In this document: piece by piece, positions 1 through 12,762 of the stretch
How the letters are laid out: each line of letters starts with the position of its first letter
Position numbering within the stretch: the stretch's first letter is position 1
Assembly (NCBI GenBank): GCA_013396755.1
Contig: VWZF01002483.1
Span: 1-64,000 of the forward strand
Length of the DNA: 64,000 bases
From: Sclerurus mexicanus
Lineage: Eukaryota > Chordata > Aves > Passeriformes > Furnariidae
Direction of reading: 5' to 3'
The notes under the pieces: model-generated
What the model was told of the DNA's origin: nothing
Database searches by the model: none
What the model saw: only the letters and a program-made list of their open reading frames with translations
Made by a program: the position numbers and the translations under genes

Positions 1-20
1 GTTTTGTTTGGTTTTGTTTT
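1..20. repeat. TTTTG-type simple repeat
   Basis: The window opens inside a short run of GTTTT/GTTTG units. It is low-complexity sequence cut by the window edge, so its full length is unknown. Confidence 0.7.
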
Positions 21-793
21 CAATTAAAAATAACAGCTGGAAAGTAGCAAAGATAGTAAGAAGCAATAAAATAAACAAGCAGTGATTGCTACTAACACAG
101 GTTTCCGTTGTCAAAGATGACACTTCTAGGGAGCTTTAGAAAGACTCTCCTCACTTGAAAAAGACCCAAAATAAACTTCTTGACAATATCTGTATGGTGT
201 TTAAGTGAAAGAAGAGAGTGTGCAGGGTCAGAACCCTCCTGCGATTCTATATTAACAAACACACTCACTCCTTCAATCTGCTCTCCTGAAGCTACAAATC
301 CTGACTTGCATTGCAGTCGAACCCTCAGGAGCTCCCATCACAGCAGGCCTTTTGCTGGATAAACACTCTTGATTATTTACAAAAAATTCCAATTGAAACC
401 ATAGTGTGCTTTTACACAACAGGGAACATGGAAAAGTCAGATGGACTAAGGTGGGTCAATCTGTTCTGTGATGATGGGAGGAGAATTGCACAGGAGCCTG
501 GTGAGTGTGGCACTTTGGCAAAGCACAAGCTCATGTCTACAGAATTAGAGACCAGCACAGCCCTACTTAACTCTCAAACACCTTTATTCTCCTGACTCTG
601 AGGGAATTAAAACTGCTTTTTAATAAACTGAAGAATGGATCAACAAAAACTTTTGAACTATTTCATAGTCACATAAGGCTATTTCAAGAATGTTTGCCAT
701 CCTGCCAGCAGTTCACAGGACTTGGAAAGCTTAAATAAGGGGAGGTGACCAATGGCATATAACTGAAGCTGCTTTCATATGGGTGCCCATCGA

Positions 794-821
794 CATAGCT
801 GCACTCAGTGGTGCAGCTATG
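794..821. repeat. Perfect 11-bp inverted repeat (hairpin)
   Basis: CATAGCTGCAC at 794-804 is followed by the 6-base loop TCAGTG and then its exact reverse complement GTGCAGCTATG at 811-821. Pairing does not extend outward (793 A against 822 C). A perfect 11-bp stem with a short loop is unlikely at any one position by chance, but some are expected across 64 kb. It could be a cruciform-forming site, the core of a decayed palindromic element, or chance. It is too short for a typical microRNA precursor. Confidence 0.85.
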
Positions 822-2264
822 CTACTTTTCTTTTCAGCTCTTGATAAGAAAACTCATGGTTTCTTTCCTGTTTTTCCCTTTACTCATTTTTTCACTCCAG
901 GTAACATTTCAGTGCCTGACTCGCCATCACAGCAGAGGAAAATGATCTGAAGTAAACATACAGCTTTTAGATTGCACCAGTATTGGAAAGAAGCAACCAA
1001 GACACTTGAGCTCAAGAAAAGTAGTAGAAAAAAACTGCCTGAGAAGATGCTTTAGAATATTCTATTAAGGACCTCATGATCTCTCTATTTTTAGGATACT
1101 TAAGGCACAAGTTCCCCTCAAACTGATTTAGTATACCTTCAAATTTTAATAGATTTGATAACTTAGTATTATAAATGAACAACAGAGAAATAAGAGTGAA
1201 TAGTGCAGATAACGTTCAAAATCATGTAAGGAAAGACAGTAAGAAAGATTTCAGAATAGTTTTCCAATTGCATTGTTGTGGACAAACAACGAAATAAGGA
1301 AACGCCTGTCTAGCTCAAGCCTGAGAATTTTTTTTGGAAGAGATTAGCTGACATTGTTGCCCGAAGAAGGGTCCTTCCAATGTCTTGTTTTAAGCTATGA
1401 TAGTTTAATGACTATGGAGTCCTGTAAGAACAGTAAAGTTGAAAATACAGTTCTCTCCTTGCTCAGCAAAGGCTGTGCTGCAAAAGTTCTTGAGGAATTT
1501 TTGTGATAACAAGAACTCAGGTTCAATTCTCTGCAGTTGCTGACATTCTCCCAGGATGGGCATTTTGTAGATTTCTGCTGCGAGACGTCTCTCTGTGTTA
1601 CCCACCTGCCTGTTCAGCTACTTAGAGCTTAAAACAGGCTGGGTCTGCATTCCGTAGGGTGAAGGACAGTGCATAAACTAATTACTGTCAGTAGAAAAAG
1701 GAAAATCCTAGAGACTCCATAATTAGTATCAGAATAAAGATCTGAAGAGAGATAAGCACAAACAAAACCCAACCAAGAAAGATAAGATATTTCTGATCCT
1801 GTCAGCTTCACGCACAGACAGAAGGTCAGCACCATGTGAGAGCACAGTGCTGGCTCAGGAATGAATTGCCAGTTACCTCCAGATTTCAAACCAATATGAA
1901 GAGAAACTTCATAGAAAGGCTGCTGGTTGTAAACTCATTTGCAAATGGAACTGTTTCATGCCAAAATCATTAGTGTGTCCTAAAATCCAAGTCGCTGGGC
2001 CCTTAGGAAACACGTAAGAGGGGGAATTCACTACTACCTTATGACTATTTTATTTAACATGCTTGACACACACATCTCTCTTCCACATGCAACATGGTCT
2101 GAGACAAAAAGCAATGTTATTTTTAGAGGTATTTTCTTGACTACGGAAAAATAATTTTTCCTTGTGTTTTCAGCTAGAAAAGAAAGGGAACTGAAAGCTA
2201 CAGAGAAAGAAAATTCCCAGTCCATCAGTCCTCTCAGCTAGTTGTAAAATCCAGCCTCTAAAAC

Positions 2265-2375
2265 CAGGGAGGGAAAGGTCAAAGTTGGAACCTTAACTTT
2301 GAAATTCACAATTTCACAATAATTGACTGAGGTAAAAGATTCAAACCCAAGTCCTCATTACCAGATTCATGGGGA
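2265..2375 (-). repeat. Possible MIR-type SINE relic
   Basis: On the plus strand, GATTCAAACCCAAGTCCTC followed by a C/T-poor stretch resembles the reverse complement of the MIR core, the segment that corresponds to 'gagacctgggttcaaatc'. An AGGTCA-like segment precedes it at about the expected distance. Divergence is high, and the match rests on roughly 20 well-aligned bases. Chance similarity cannot be excluded. Confidence 0.3.
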
Positions 2376-5109
2376 TGTGAGCAAGAGGGAGCATGAAAAA
2401 TCCACCTCAGCTTGTATTAAGATATGATGCTTTGAGGACTATTAAAACTACTGCTAATCATTCTTCTGCACACAGACAGATAGGAAATAGCAGGAAGTAA
2501 TAGGAGAGGAAGACCACTCTGTGATGGAAGAAATAAGGTTAAAAACTGAAATGTTTTAAGCAACACGGGATAGCAAGAAGCAGGATACATTATATCTCAG
2601 ACCCTGATCTGTGCATTTTCCCTCCATCCCTCATTTATCCATTCGGGCACTCTGAAAAACACATTGCTCTGCAAGATGCTCTGCTGAAACCCCAAGTACT
2701 TGTAAAAGAATGAGGAGGACAGGACTCATGGCTTCGTTGCAATGAACTAGACTGTCTGAGGCAAACTTAATGTTGCTTTATTCTCTACATTTTCTCCACA
2801 GACTAATTAAATCTACTATGTGGAGAAACAGAGTACGAGATGATACCAAACATATGAACAGCTGGCTCTTGAATAATAAGGCATCCAAACAACCTGCCTG
2901 AAATACCCATATTTGCTTCATGCAGTTGATTTTATCTCTTGGATCCAACTCATCCACAATAGGATTATGGGGTTTGTGTGGTTGGATTAAGTTTTGTTTT
3001 CAGTTGTGCAACACAAAAGTTAGCTAAGTGATTTCTAGTAACTGAAAAGATTGCCTCGAATGGGAAATTTTGTATGTTTTTCAGTAGAATATTATCATCA
3101 TACTCTTCAAACAGAAGAAAAATTCAAACAGAAATTTAAAGGTGGGAATGAGGCAACAGAAACAAATGTTTTTATCCTGCTGCTTGCCAAATCTAAGGGA
3201 ATGTAATTAATCACATGGCAATAGCTAATATGAGTGAACTTGCATTTTTAAATGAAGGTACCAACATCTCAAACTCTTACCTTTATATCCTACTACAAGG
3301 TATTATTGGTATTGAGGGACTTCTGCTGCAACAGTGGCCATGCTCTACTTAAGAAGTAAAGATAACTGTTCCTTGCAATCAGTAAGTTGTTTTCATAGTC
3401 ACAGAAATTATTTGCTCTTTCAAAGACTTTTCTTTTTTTTCCCAGACTTACCAGCATCACTTTATTAACCTGTAATTCTCTATTGCATTAAACCCAAGGA
3501 AGTCAGTTTCTGGAAAGGTACAGACCATTACTTTTTTGTTTTCCATTAAAAGAACATGAAACCAAACTGAGCTCATTCAAGTGTGTGGAATGGGAGAATA
3601 TAACATTAAGGTAGGAAGCACATCTCCTGCTCCTTATAGTGAGTGAGGTTCCTGATGCAGCTCTTTTATACTTATTATCTTCCAAATTAACTGTTTTTCT
3701 AAAGTTAGGGGTTTGGGCTTTTTTTAAATTTTATTTTCTTTGTTACAAACCCTGAGGCTTCAAACATCAGTGCAACACAACCCGTCTCCAACTGCAACAC
3801 TACAGGGATAAAAAGTCATCTTCTTTTCCCTTACAGTAAAATAAAAGTAAACTTGCTCAGATATATGAATAGGCACAAAATCTAGACAAATTGCCTGGTA
3901 GTGGCTGCAGAAGTTGACATCTTGACTAATACTGCAAAGGCAGTGTTTGGCAGATTTAATCATGATACTGGACTCAAGGGGCAAGAGAGGTGTGAATAAA
4001 AGCAGTTGTAGCCATAGTTCATTCCATCAGTTAGGCTATGACCAGATGATATAGATGATCACAATCTTGACCTCAGGAGGTGGTTTTCATAGATCATGAA
4101 ATCCTGCTGCCCTGTTCTTGCATAGAGAGAAATTCTAGGGGAAACTGACATTAGCTACTCTTACAAAGAAGTGTCTCTCTCTGATGTTTCTATTCCCAAT
4201 CTACCTTATTAACTTGGTATATATCCTATTAACATGTTTTTTAACAACATAAAGCACTGAGATGCTAAGGCACCCCACAGCTGTCATTCGACTTGAATCA
4301 AACCTGACACAGGAATAGGTGCTACAGCAGAACCGAAGTCATAACAATCTAGTCATTCTCCAGCCCCAGATGACAATATTGGGAATGCAGTACTAATCTC
4401 TCAAAACTCTACATCTGTTTTTGCACAGCTTTAAACTGCAAAATGTTACTGAATAAGCAGAAAGTTCCGCTGTAGGAGGAACTTCTACAGTCTGCTCAAA
4501 CCCACATGTTTGTGGTTACATGAAGTATGTGTCAATAAAGATCTGCTCCTACAATGTCCAGAGACACCAATGGGAGAGTTTCCACACACTCAGTGCAACA
4601 ATAAGTCCTGAAACACACTGGTCACGCTGGTGTCTGCTCAAAGTGACAAATCCATCTGGTTGCCAGAAAAAGACACCATGCTTCAGAGCAGCAGCACAGA
4701 CACGGGATCAACACTTAATGAAACAGAAAAAGCTTTAGACACTACACAGGAGACGTTTCTCATAGGAAGCTTGAGGCCATCCATACATATTCAAAAGGAT
4801 TTGGATAATTTATTTGACCTGTGCCCCAGAATGCTGAAAGTTGCTTCTGGTCCATCATTTACGATATACAATATCAACACATCCCTCCACTATTCATAGT
4901 GAAATGACAGCATAATACACCCTAATCAAAGATTCTCTTTTTTCTAATAGTGTGAGAGAAGAAAAAACAGGAAGACAATTAAAAATTGGTAATGAAAATA
5001 ACATAGAAAGCTGTATAGGGCCTGGATCACAGTACAACTCCAAACGTAGCATTAAAAGTGAGGAGAGATATAAAGGGAATCTAAATATGAATAAATAAAA
5101 TCAAGCACT

Positions 5110-5612
5110 TATAAAATCATAAGGTTGGAAGAGACCTGTAAAATCATCAAATCCAACCATCAACCTAGGACTATCACTGTAACCCCTAATCCTCATCACT
5201 CAGTGCCAGATCCAGACACCTCTAGAACACCTCTAGGGATGGTGACTCCACCACCTCCCTGGGCAACTTATCCCACTGCCCTACTATTCTAACATCGATT
5301 TTTTTTTCTAATATCTAATCTGAATTCCTGTCTTAGCTTAAGGCCATTTCCTCTAGTCCTCTCACCGCAGGCATGGTAGAAATTACCAACCCCCACCTTG
5401 CCACAATCTCCTTCTGGGTAGTCGTAAAGAGCAATGAGGTCCCTCCTGAGTCTCCTTTTCTCCAGACTAAACAGCCCCAGCTGTCTCAGCCGTTCCTCGT
5501 AAGACCTGTGCTCCAGTCCTTTCACAAGTCTTGTTGCCCTTTTCTGGATGCTCTCCAGCACCTCAATGTCCTTTTTAAAGTGAAAGGCCCAAAACTGAAC
5601 ACTCACACCACT
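5110..5612 (-). mobile_element. CR1 LINE, 5'-truncated 3' end
   Basis: Read on the minus strand, this is the last part of CR1 ORF2 followed by the short 3' region. The ORF2 part starts abruptly near 5612 at the 'SVQFWA.HFKKD' segment of the reverse-transcriptase C-terminal region. The 3' region includes the conserved 'CCCAGGGAGGTGGTGGAGTC' block near 5255 and ends in the family's 'GGTCTCTTCCAACCTTATGA' signature at about 5112-5140. Loss of the 5' end is the usual result of CR1 target-primed integration. No target-site duplication is evident, as is normal for CR1. The reading frame in the coding part is still open over about 105 codons, so this is a moderately young copy. Confidence 0.95.
5289..5606 (-). 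pseudogene. CR1 ORF2 remnant: reverse transcriptase C-terminal part
   Basis: This open frame of about 105 codons matches the CR1 ORF2 C-terminus. In order it shows SVQFWAFHFKKDIEVLE, then a QKRATRLVKGLEHRSYEERL segment, then the hallmark LGLFSLEKRRLRRDLIALY, then a charged TRGNGLKLRQ.FRLDIRKK block. These lie downstream of the RT catalytic core (thumb and C-terminal region), so no FADD-type active site is expected or present. The first Met is only the first ATG inside the truncated element, not a real start. The frame stops at the RKK segment, short of the conserved 'HWNRLP' motif, whose degraded DNA continues to about 5230. It is a dead fragment and encodes nothing functional. Confidence 0.9.
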
Positions 5613-8085
5613 TGCTGTTTGTATATGAGGAAAGGATGCTGCTATACTACATCTTGATTCACTTCTGTTTGTATACCTTACTTGGGGGTTAAACTATTGC
5701 AGTGGTCTCCCAACACGTGCTATTCCAGGATACGCAGCGCACTGGGAAACAAGGAAAATGCAGAGTTCCTGGTGGGTGATGAGGCTTTTGAAAAGCCATG
5801 GAGGAAGAGCACAGCAAAGAGAGATGACTCAGCTCCGGTGTCTCCCAACTGTGCTGCTGGTGAACCCAGCAGTTAAGGAGTGTGCTGGGTTAGCAGCATT
5901 GGCACCACAACATGCACCAGACCGCAGGAGCTTGAGAGAAGGCTTCAGCACCAGGGAAAGGGAACTGCTGCCCAGCTCTGACACCACAGCAGCTGCAACC
6001 CTTCACCCAGGCCACACGCTGCCAGCACACAGAGCACGGGGAACCAGAGCTCAGCGAGGCCACCTGCCAGGTACCAGCTCTGCCTATATTAGTACAGAGA
6101 CAGACATCTGGTGACTGACGAGGAGCCACTGATCCTAAACACTATGTGTTAAGTCATTCATCTTCTTTTACTCTCTTCTGCTAAACAGCCCCAGCTTTCA
6201 AACAAAACCTGAGGTTTGCCAGCCTGCTTTGCACCCAAAGCAAGGTTCTTAGAAGACACATCAGCAGTTTGTAAGTGCAGATATAATTGGAAACTAAAAC
6301 TCAAGCTCCAGCATTTGATACACATGGCACCTTTTTGAGAAGTGTGCATATTTTTGCCTTCAAAATTGCTGCTGTCTCTCTTACGTTTACTTTTCACACT
6401 CCAGCCAGCCTTGGAATAAGGGGTGCTCTGCAATCTCAAAGCCCTAAGACCAATGAAAGCTAGAACCAAACATGGAGAAGCAGAGGTGATATATTCAGAT
6501 CCACTTGTTTCACTCAGCTAATCCAAAGGAGACAGATTGTATGAGTAAATATGTCTTAAAGTCTTAATTTAATGACATCAATGTTCATAAAGAAAGATAA
6601 GAAAATGCTGACAAGTCTAAAACTACCAAATTCCCTGAACGTGTCAGGAAAAAAAATGCCCTCCCTGTTCAGTTCATAGGACAGAGATAGAAACTTGTCA
6701 AACTGAAACTTGCACATATTTATTCTTTCTTATACATTGAATTCTCTACACCTGCACAATGCCTTCTGTGATGAAAGGCATGAAAACGAAAACACAAAAA
6801 ACTAATACATTTGGCAGCAATCCTATGAATATTTTACTCCTATTTAACACAAAGATGAGACCTGGTTTATTCAGGGATGAGAAGCTAGAACTGACACCTT
6901 TGTGTCTTCTCCCCAACTATCCTTTAGCATGAGCAGTAAGATGGAACATGCAGCCTATAAAAATTGTTATGAAATTACATGAAACACCAGAAAAGTAATG
7001 CAAGGAAAAGTAACAATCTACAGTTCTTCCAAAGGGATGTAGTATTTCTCCTTATTTTCCATGCAAAGTAAGTAAACATGTCAACACTTACAACTCTCTT
7101 TCTACGCCAAGCAGCTGAGTGAAATAACAAGCAGTGTATATACAAAACCGAAATTTGATGCAAAATAAACTTCCATCATGAACTGGAGCCAAACAACTAA
7201 AATACATGAAAAAATTTTAAAAATGTATTTAGTGAAAGTCCAGTGTACATGAAATTGGATGCAATAGTTTGCAGAAAGACTAACAAGAACAAAAAAATCC
7301 TTCTGAATCATTAAAAATACTGTAACATGCTTTAGAAGTGTTGCATGATCTCTGATGGCATTTTCTGACATTGTTGAGCAAAGAGCAATTCTTTATTTCA
7401 GAGAAAAGAAGCTGCGCTCATTAACAGAACTTCAGGAAATAAATTCCTACATCACTTCCTTTTGTTAAGATTTCTGTGTTTATTAATTGCTTATTGCTTA
7501 CTATTTCTCCAATGAAGCCAATTTCCATTACAGAAAGCAGCACAAATCTGCCTATGTCAGGGCTTGCAGAAGTGTTCGGGCAGTGTGGCAACTGGCAACC
7601 TTGTTAAAATAGCCTGAAAGAAATTAATAAAGGCCTAGACCTAAATAGGTTCTTCAAAATCAACTAAGGCACCTATGATTCCTTTTTCCTTTCCCTGAAC
7701 TGTCTTTAATCATAAAATAAAATACTCAATGTTTCCTATAAAAAAATGATGCTTGAATGTATTTGGCATACAGATTTTGCACTACATATTATCAGAATAC
7801 AGTGAAAATGATTGAGCAATCACTACAATCTCTTACACAACTCTCATAACTAACCAAGAAAAAACCCCGACTTACAGGAACCATGCCCTGCCACACACAG
7901 CTCACAAAACAAACTGAAGTGACAGCACAGCGATCAATTCACTTTCTGCAGCAGTTCACAGCTAGCAAATCTCAAGGCCCTAAGCAATAACAGAAAATAC
8001 TGACAAAAGGTGCTACACAAACTAACAAATTGTTGCTTGTGTGCAAGAGTATTTGTAAGCACTTCCCTGCTCTCCATTTCACTCT

Positions 8086-8109
8086 TGTTTTTTTGTTTGT
8101 TTGTTTTTA
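8086..8109. repeat. (TTTG)n simple repeat
   Basis: There are five or so GTTT units with one longer T run. It is an ordinary microsatellite-like tract. Confidence 0.8.
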
Positions 8110-8869
8110 TTCCAGAGTTTCCACTAAGTTCCATCCCACAGATGTGTAGCAGAGGAAATTGAGCCCATAGCCCATGGCACTGTACAGGAAAGCTCCCTAC
8201 CATCTCAAGTGCTTGATCTCTACAGGAAAAGAAGCCAAAGGAGTATGAGTATAAATGACCACTGCAATTTATAGGCTGTATTAATAATTAAATGCTGAGA
8301 GTGCTATTAGCATCTTCACTACATTCCCACCCACAGGTTCTTCAATCATTCAGCATCACGGGACTTGTATTTTGAGGTATTTGTTCTCAGGACTCTGGGG
8401 CATAAAATGTCCTGCAGTGCTACAGTCCTTATTTCTTTAGTGTGGTGAGGTTCATTTTGTGTTGCTGTTAGGGTTTTGGTGCTTTTTCTACAAGAAGAAT
8501 CTTTCCAAGCCAGACATGCAATGAAGAGGAGAGCTCACACTTCTCTGTGGAAGGAAATAAGAGACATGAGCAAACAATGCCTCTGCAGAAAGGGGAATCA
8601 AGCCAAGAGAGATTTGCAGTTCTGACCCTCCAGAGTAAAATTGGCAATGGGTGTTTGACAAGAAAAATCCATTGCTTCAGAGAGTGGAAAACTGTTTCAG
8701 ACTGACATATTTAGGTTCCTTCAAAGCTACCTGTGACCACCTCCCCAACAAGAAAATCACCACCTTAATTAGGTTCCTCCAGCAATGTTTAAAGATGGAG
8801 CTATCCATTCTCCAGCTACCTTTGCAGCAGACACTTAAAACACTTTTTGCAAGTCTGACAATGAAGGTG

Positions 8870-9440
8870 TTTGGCTTTGTGAAGCTCACAACACAGCAAG
8901 GAGCCATCTGCAGCCCGGGAAGACACAGGGCAGAGTCTGATTAGCAATTCTGTGCAGGTTTCGTATCTTCTATCACTGCTCTCCCCTCCCCCCTCGCATC
9001 CCCTAGGGAGACCAGTTCCATATTCAAAGCAGCCTGGGGTCTTCAAGCAGAGAAATGTGCATGATTTGTACGCAGCATTAAAGCAGGGAAAGAGCTCCAA
9101 AATTATAGCAGCTGCATCCAGCCCTTGAGACGGCCTAGCACCGATAAGGGATTCAGAGGGTCGCATAATTCATTTCACCTGCAGCAGTAGCATCAGGGGA
9201 GGTTAAATATGTCACTCCATCACCGTGAGGCAATGGGTTGGGGGAAGCCTTCATCATTCATCCTGTCAGCTCTACACCTCCCTTCACCTCGCTTCAGCAG
9301 GGGGAAATGGGGAAGATTTTCTATAAGCATATGAACAACACAGTGGGGGACACAATGACCTTATGAGTCTCCCCTTCCAATTTGTGAATTAATTGTCAAC
9401 ACCTGCCCTGCTCTACCAGCTCTCCCCCCTGCACTCCATC
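8870..9440. promoter_or_regulatory. Candidate conserved non-coding element
   Basis: This stretch has no recognisable repeat and a composition more even than its AT-rich surroundings. It holds several transcription-factor-like words: CACCTG E-boxes near 9177 and 9401, TAAT/ATTA homeodomain-type cores near 9387-9396, repeated TTCATCATTCATCC, and the 'CATAATTCATTTCACCTGCAGCAG' neighbourhood. These words are common by chance. The call is inference from texture only, because conservation cannot be tested here. Confidence 0.2.
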
Positions 9441-11549
9441 TTTCTCCCACTACCAAGGGCCTGATTCTGCAAGACTAACTCCAGCACATAAGCTCAGTGC
9501 CCTCCTAGGACTACATGTGCAAGTGACATTGCAGAAAGGTCAGTATTGCAGAATGAGATGTCCCATCCAAATAAAACCCAACATATTTAAATGGTATATG
9601 GAATTTTCTCTAGGACATGTGTATCTTCTTCTTTGGCTTTCCTTGGAGATTTTCTCACTGTTTTTACTGTTGTTGAAAGATTTTGTTGATTCTTGGCAAT
9701 CTGAGGGTCTTGTTTCACACAAAAAATTTTCTAAGCAAATCTTCTCCACTGTCCTGTCTCCACCTAGGCCTAACACTACTCTTCTCTTTGTTGCATTATT
9801 TGCAACTGTGACCACCTTAGGAGTGAATGCCTATCTGCGTAAGTTCATGGGCATTTGCACTCATGTACAATAAATAACAGCTTCCCTGTAACAGGGTTTT
9901 TGGGACTCCACCTTGGGGTTTCCTCTTGAGAATTCAGCTTTAGAGGTATTTCTGTGACATGTCAGTTGTGCATGATCATTGTGCAATACAAGTAGAAATA
10001 TTAAAAATAAAAAGAACAAAGGCAATTTTGCTGAGCAGATACTGTCATCACAAAAGATCCATTTGATATATGATGCAGATCATCTTCAAAACAAATAAAG
10101 GTGCTAAATTGTACAAAATAAATTCCTTAAATGGCAGAGCAAACCACAGAAGGACTCTGATAAGCATACAGGAGCATTTAGATTTTGCAAATTCTGGTAT
10201 AGATAAGTACACAGAAAAGCAGGAAATTTATTGAAAGTCATTAGGAATTAAAAAGGATATTTTTGGTTTGAATATACAATTCAAGCACAGCAAAACCAGA
10301 GAGGGTCAACTAAAATAAGTGCAAAACTAAATATTTTTAACATTCAAAGGTTAAAAAACAACAAGCATGCAAGTTAACAACTTCTTCCATTCTGTCCTAT
10401 TCTAGATGTAGAGGGCTTTATAAACAAATCAAAGTATTAAGATACATGCTCAAACAATTTCTGTACCTACAGCTTCAATCTTCCAGCACTCATGAAAAAT
10501 TAAGAGCTTGTTCTCTTTCACTCCTGAAAATATACTCTTAAGGAAAGCACTAGTTAGTTCATTAGCCTCCTGCAGAAAAGCTCAGCATATGGCATTTTTT
10601 GATATCTTGACTAAGATAAAATACAATCTCAATTGGTGCTTTTATATTAAAAAAACCCACATATAAATGTTTCAAGAAGTTGTTTTTCATGCCTTAAGGC
10701 TAAATCTTTGACTGATTCTCACTGTATTTTCTCCCATTGCTTGAGTTGCTAAACTCAGTAGCTGTATTCTTCTCTGCCACTTGCACTACTCCAAACACTA
10801 CAGACACCTGAAGGATAAAGAGATGGTTCATAATCAAGTGCATACTGGGAAAAAGGTTTTTTTGCTTCTGCCAGTTACCTACATATGCATAAACAAAACA
10901 ATGCATCAGCAGGTGAGGAATTCAAAGCATCCTTTACTTCACATGCTTTTCCCAATGAGACTGCAGAGCACCCTGAGCCTGAGTACCACTGCAGTTAGGT
11001 CTAAAACAAACACAGACAGAGGGAAGAATAAAATGCCTATCTACTTCATGCTCCAGAAACTATTTCAGCTGGACTCGTGCTCCTTTATGATACCAGTTTT
11101 GCTCATACAGCATGTATGAGTCACAGCTGGGAGTCATTTACTGAATTCCAATGGGATTTCCACAAGGTCAGTGTGGAAAATGAGCTCACATTGGTTTCAT
11201 GGTATATATACCTTCAGAGGGACCACAGGAGCAAACAGTGACTTTAGCTGTATTATAGAAATATTTTACAGCATGAGACGATACTTTCTCTCTTTCAGAA
11301 AAGTTTAAATTACATTCCAGAAACAGATATGGCAACCTAGGACCCTGCTATGTCCAGTCCAGCAGTCATAGCTCACTAGATCCCAGCAGACAGCATGCCA
11401 GCATCACCTGCACCCATCCTCTCTGAGTCTTGCTCACATATTCTACACTGCCAAGGACTCAGCACCATCTCATACAATACTTCAAGGTCATGGGTTAAAT
11501 AGAGTGAATTCAAAGGAGTGTAAAAGAATCATAAAAGAAGTTGGAAAGG

Positions 11550-11760
11550 TTTTAAATTGCAGCAGAAAAGTTTCAGTCCAGGAAACCTTTTCTAACTGTG
11601 AGATCAGTTAAATACTGGAAAGGTCACAGAATCTCCACAGTTGGGAGGTCTTTCAGAACAAACTAGGTGAAGTCTGCCAGAGGTGGTGTGGATAGAGGAT
11701 GCAACGGGTATCTCTGGAGGTCCCTCTCATGAAACCTCTAGCAGCTGACCTGTGCGAGGT
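11550..11760 (+). mobile_element. Old CR1 LINE 3' end
   Basis: The plus strand follows the CR1 3' end in order. It has a 'TTTTCTAACTGTGAG' block near 11588, an 'AAATACTGGAA' segment corresponding to 'caagcactggaa', 'AGAATCTCCACAGTTGGGAGG' corresponding to the 'gagtctccatccttggagg' block, and the terminal 'TCTCTGGAGGTCCCTCTCATG' corresponding to 'gatctctggaggtcccttccaacc'. Many substitutions and small indels show it is much older than the copies at 5110 and 56630. The 5' boundary is vague (11535-11565). The terminal octamer repeats are not preserved. Confidence 0.75.
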
Positions 11761-12711
11761 CTATGATGGAAAGCAGTAAAATGGTATCCACTGGAAGTTC
11801 TCAGCAGTAACCAAACACAATAACCTTGACCTCAACTGACACTTTCAGGCGCTCTTTCACATGCATTGAAGTTTAAGGCATTTAGAATTGCACTGATTTA
11901 ATTCTGATTCAAATGGAATAGCAAAATTGTAACCAACCGAATCCAAAGGAGCTGATGAACAATGACCAGAGCATACACATCAGAGAATGCATCCTCTGTT
12001 TTCCATTACCCTTTGGAAGTGCTGAACCATGTAATTCCTTAGAGCACAGGATGTCCTAGTGCTGTCCTACAGCCTCAACTCCACTGCAAGGACTGCCTTT
12101 CTTCTCCACCAAGCACCACAAATGACACTGTTTTCACACCACACAAATATCCTCTTAACTAAGTGGCAAAATTCTGAAGAAAAATCCCATTATATGTAAC
12201 AATATGGCTACAGTTTATTCAAGATTCCAAAAGATCACACACACACCTATATTCCTGAGCATTCTTGAAAATCCTAGGCTAGAACCATACTGTAGTAGAA
12301 ATATCTATCATTTATGTCATAAAATTCAAGCTTCCTAACTGGAATGAGGCACTCACAATACAAGCTGCAGCTGAAAAGGACAAACCACTGACTTTAAAAC
12401 TTTAGGACTGAATCACAAAACAAAAACTTGGATAGAGAGTGGGAGGAAAGATGAAAATAAGGATAAGGTTATCTAGATCAGCTAATCACAATCAACTGGA
12501 TGCTTTATCTTGCACAAGGAGCATGAATAAATAAATACCATTAGCAATCCCTAGTCTGCTGCTAAACCTAGCCATCATTAGCAAGTTGATTGCTTGCAGA
12601 CACTAAACAGGAGTCAGTCCTAAAGATGTCTTAAAGGAGGGAAGATGATGTCAGGAGCATAAAGGACATCGTGCCACAGGCAGGGAAGACACAGATAAAC
12701 AAAGTGATGGC

Positions 12712-12762
12712 TGGAGAGAAGGGGGAAGAGGGAGTGAGAGAGAGAAGACAAAAGAAAGAAAG
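12712..12762. repeat. GA-rich low-complexity tract
   Basis: This stretch is almost all purines on the plus strand, made of GGGGGAAGAGGGAG and AGAGAGAGAAG units. Such homopurine tracts can form triplex DNA, but nothing here shows a function. Confidence 0.7.

Larger units (their letters stand above)
21..5109. other. Unassigned AT-rich non-coding DNA
   Basis: I see no recognisable exon, RNA gene or well-preserved transposon here. The open frames are short, lie on both strands and have no family resemblance. Local items are the perfect hairpin at 794-821, a weak MIR-like stretch at 2265-2375, a second weak MIR 3'-end resemblance near 4225-4290, and a small wobble-paired hairpin at 4457-4495. The character fits an intron or intergenic spacer. 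Confidence 0.6.
5613..11549. other. Unassigned non-coding DNA
   Basis: I recognise no exon or clear transposon in this stretch. Local features are a GC-richer block at 5740-6120 of unknown origin with an open frame of 118 codons that resembles no family I know, a (TTTG)n run at 8086-8109, and a repeat-free, motif-rich stretch at 8870-9440. A short 'GGGCCTGATTCTGCAAG'-like segment near 9458 resembles an ancient amniote repeat. The remainder is AT-rich and featureless to the eye. Confidence 0.55.

Noticed and set aside
4225..4290. MIR 3'-end resemblance (AAAGCACTGAGATGCTAAGG)
   Set aside because: A single 20-base resemblance without the preceding core. Chance is likely enough to withhold a call.
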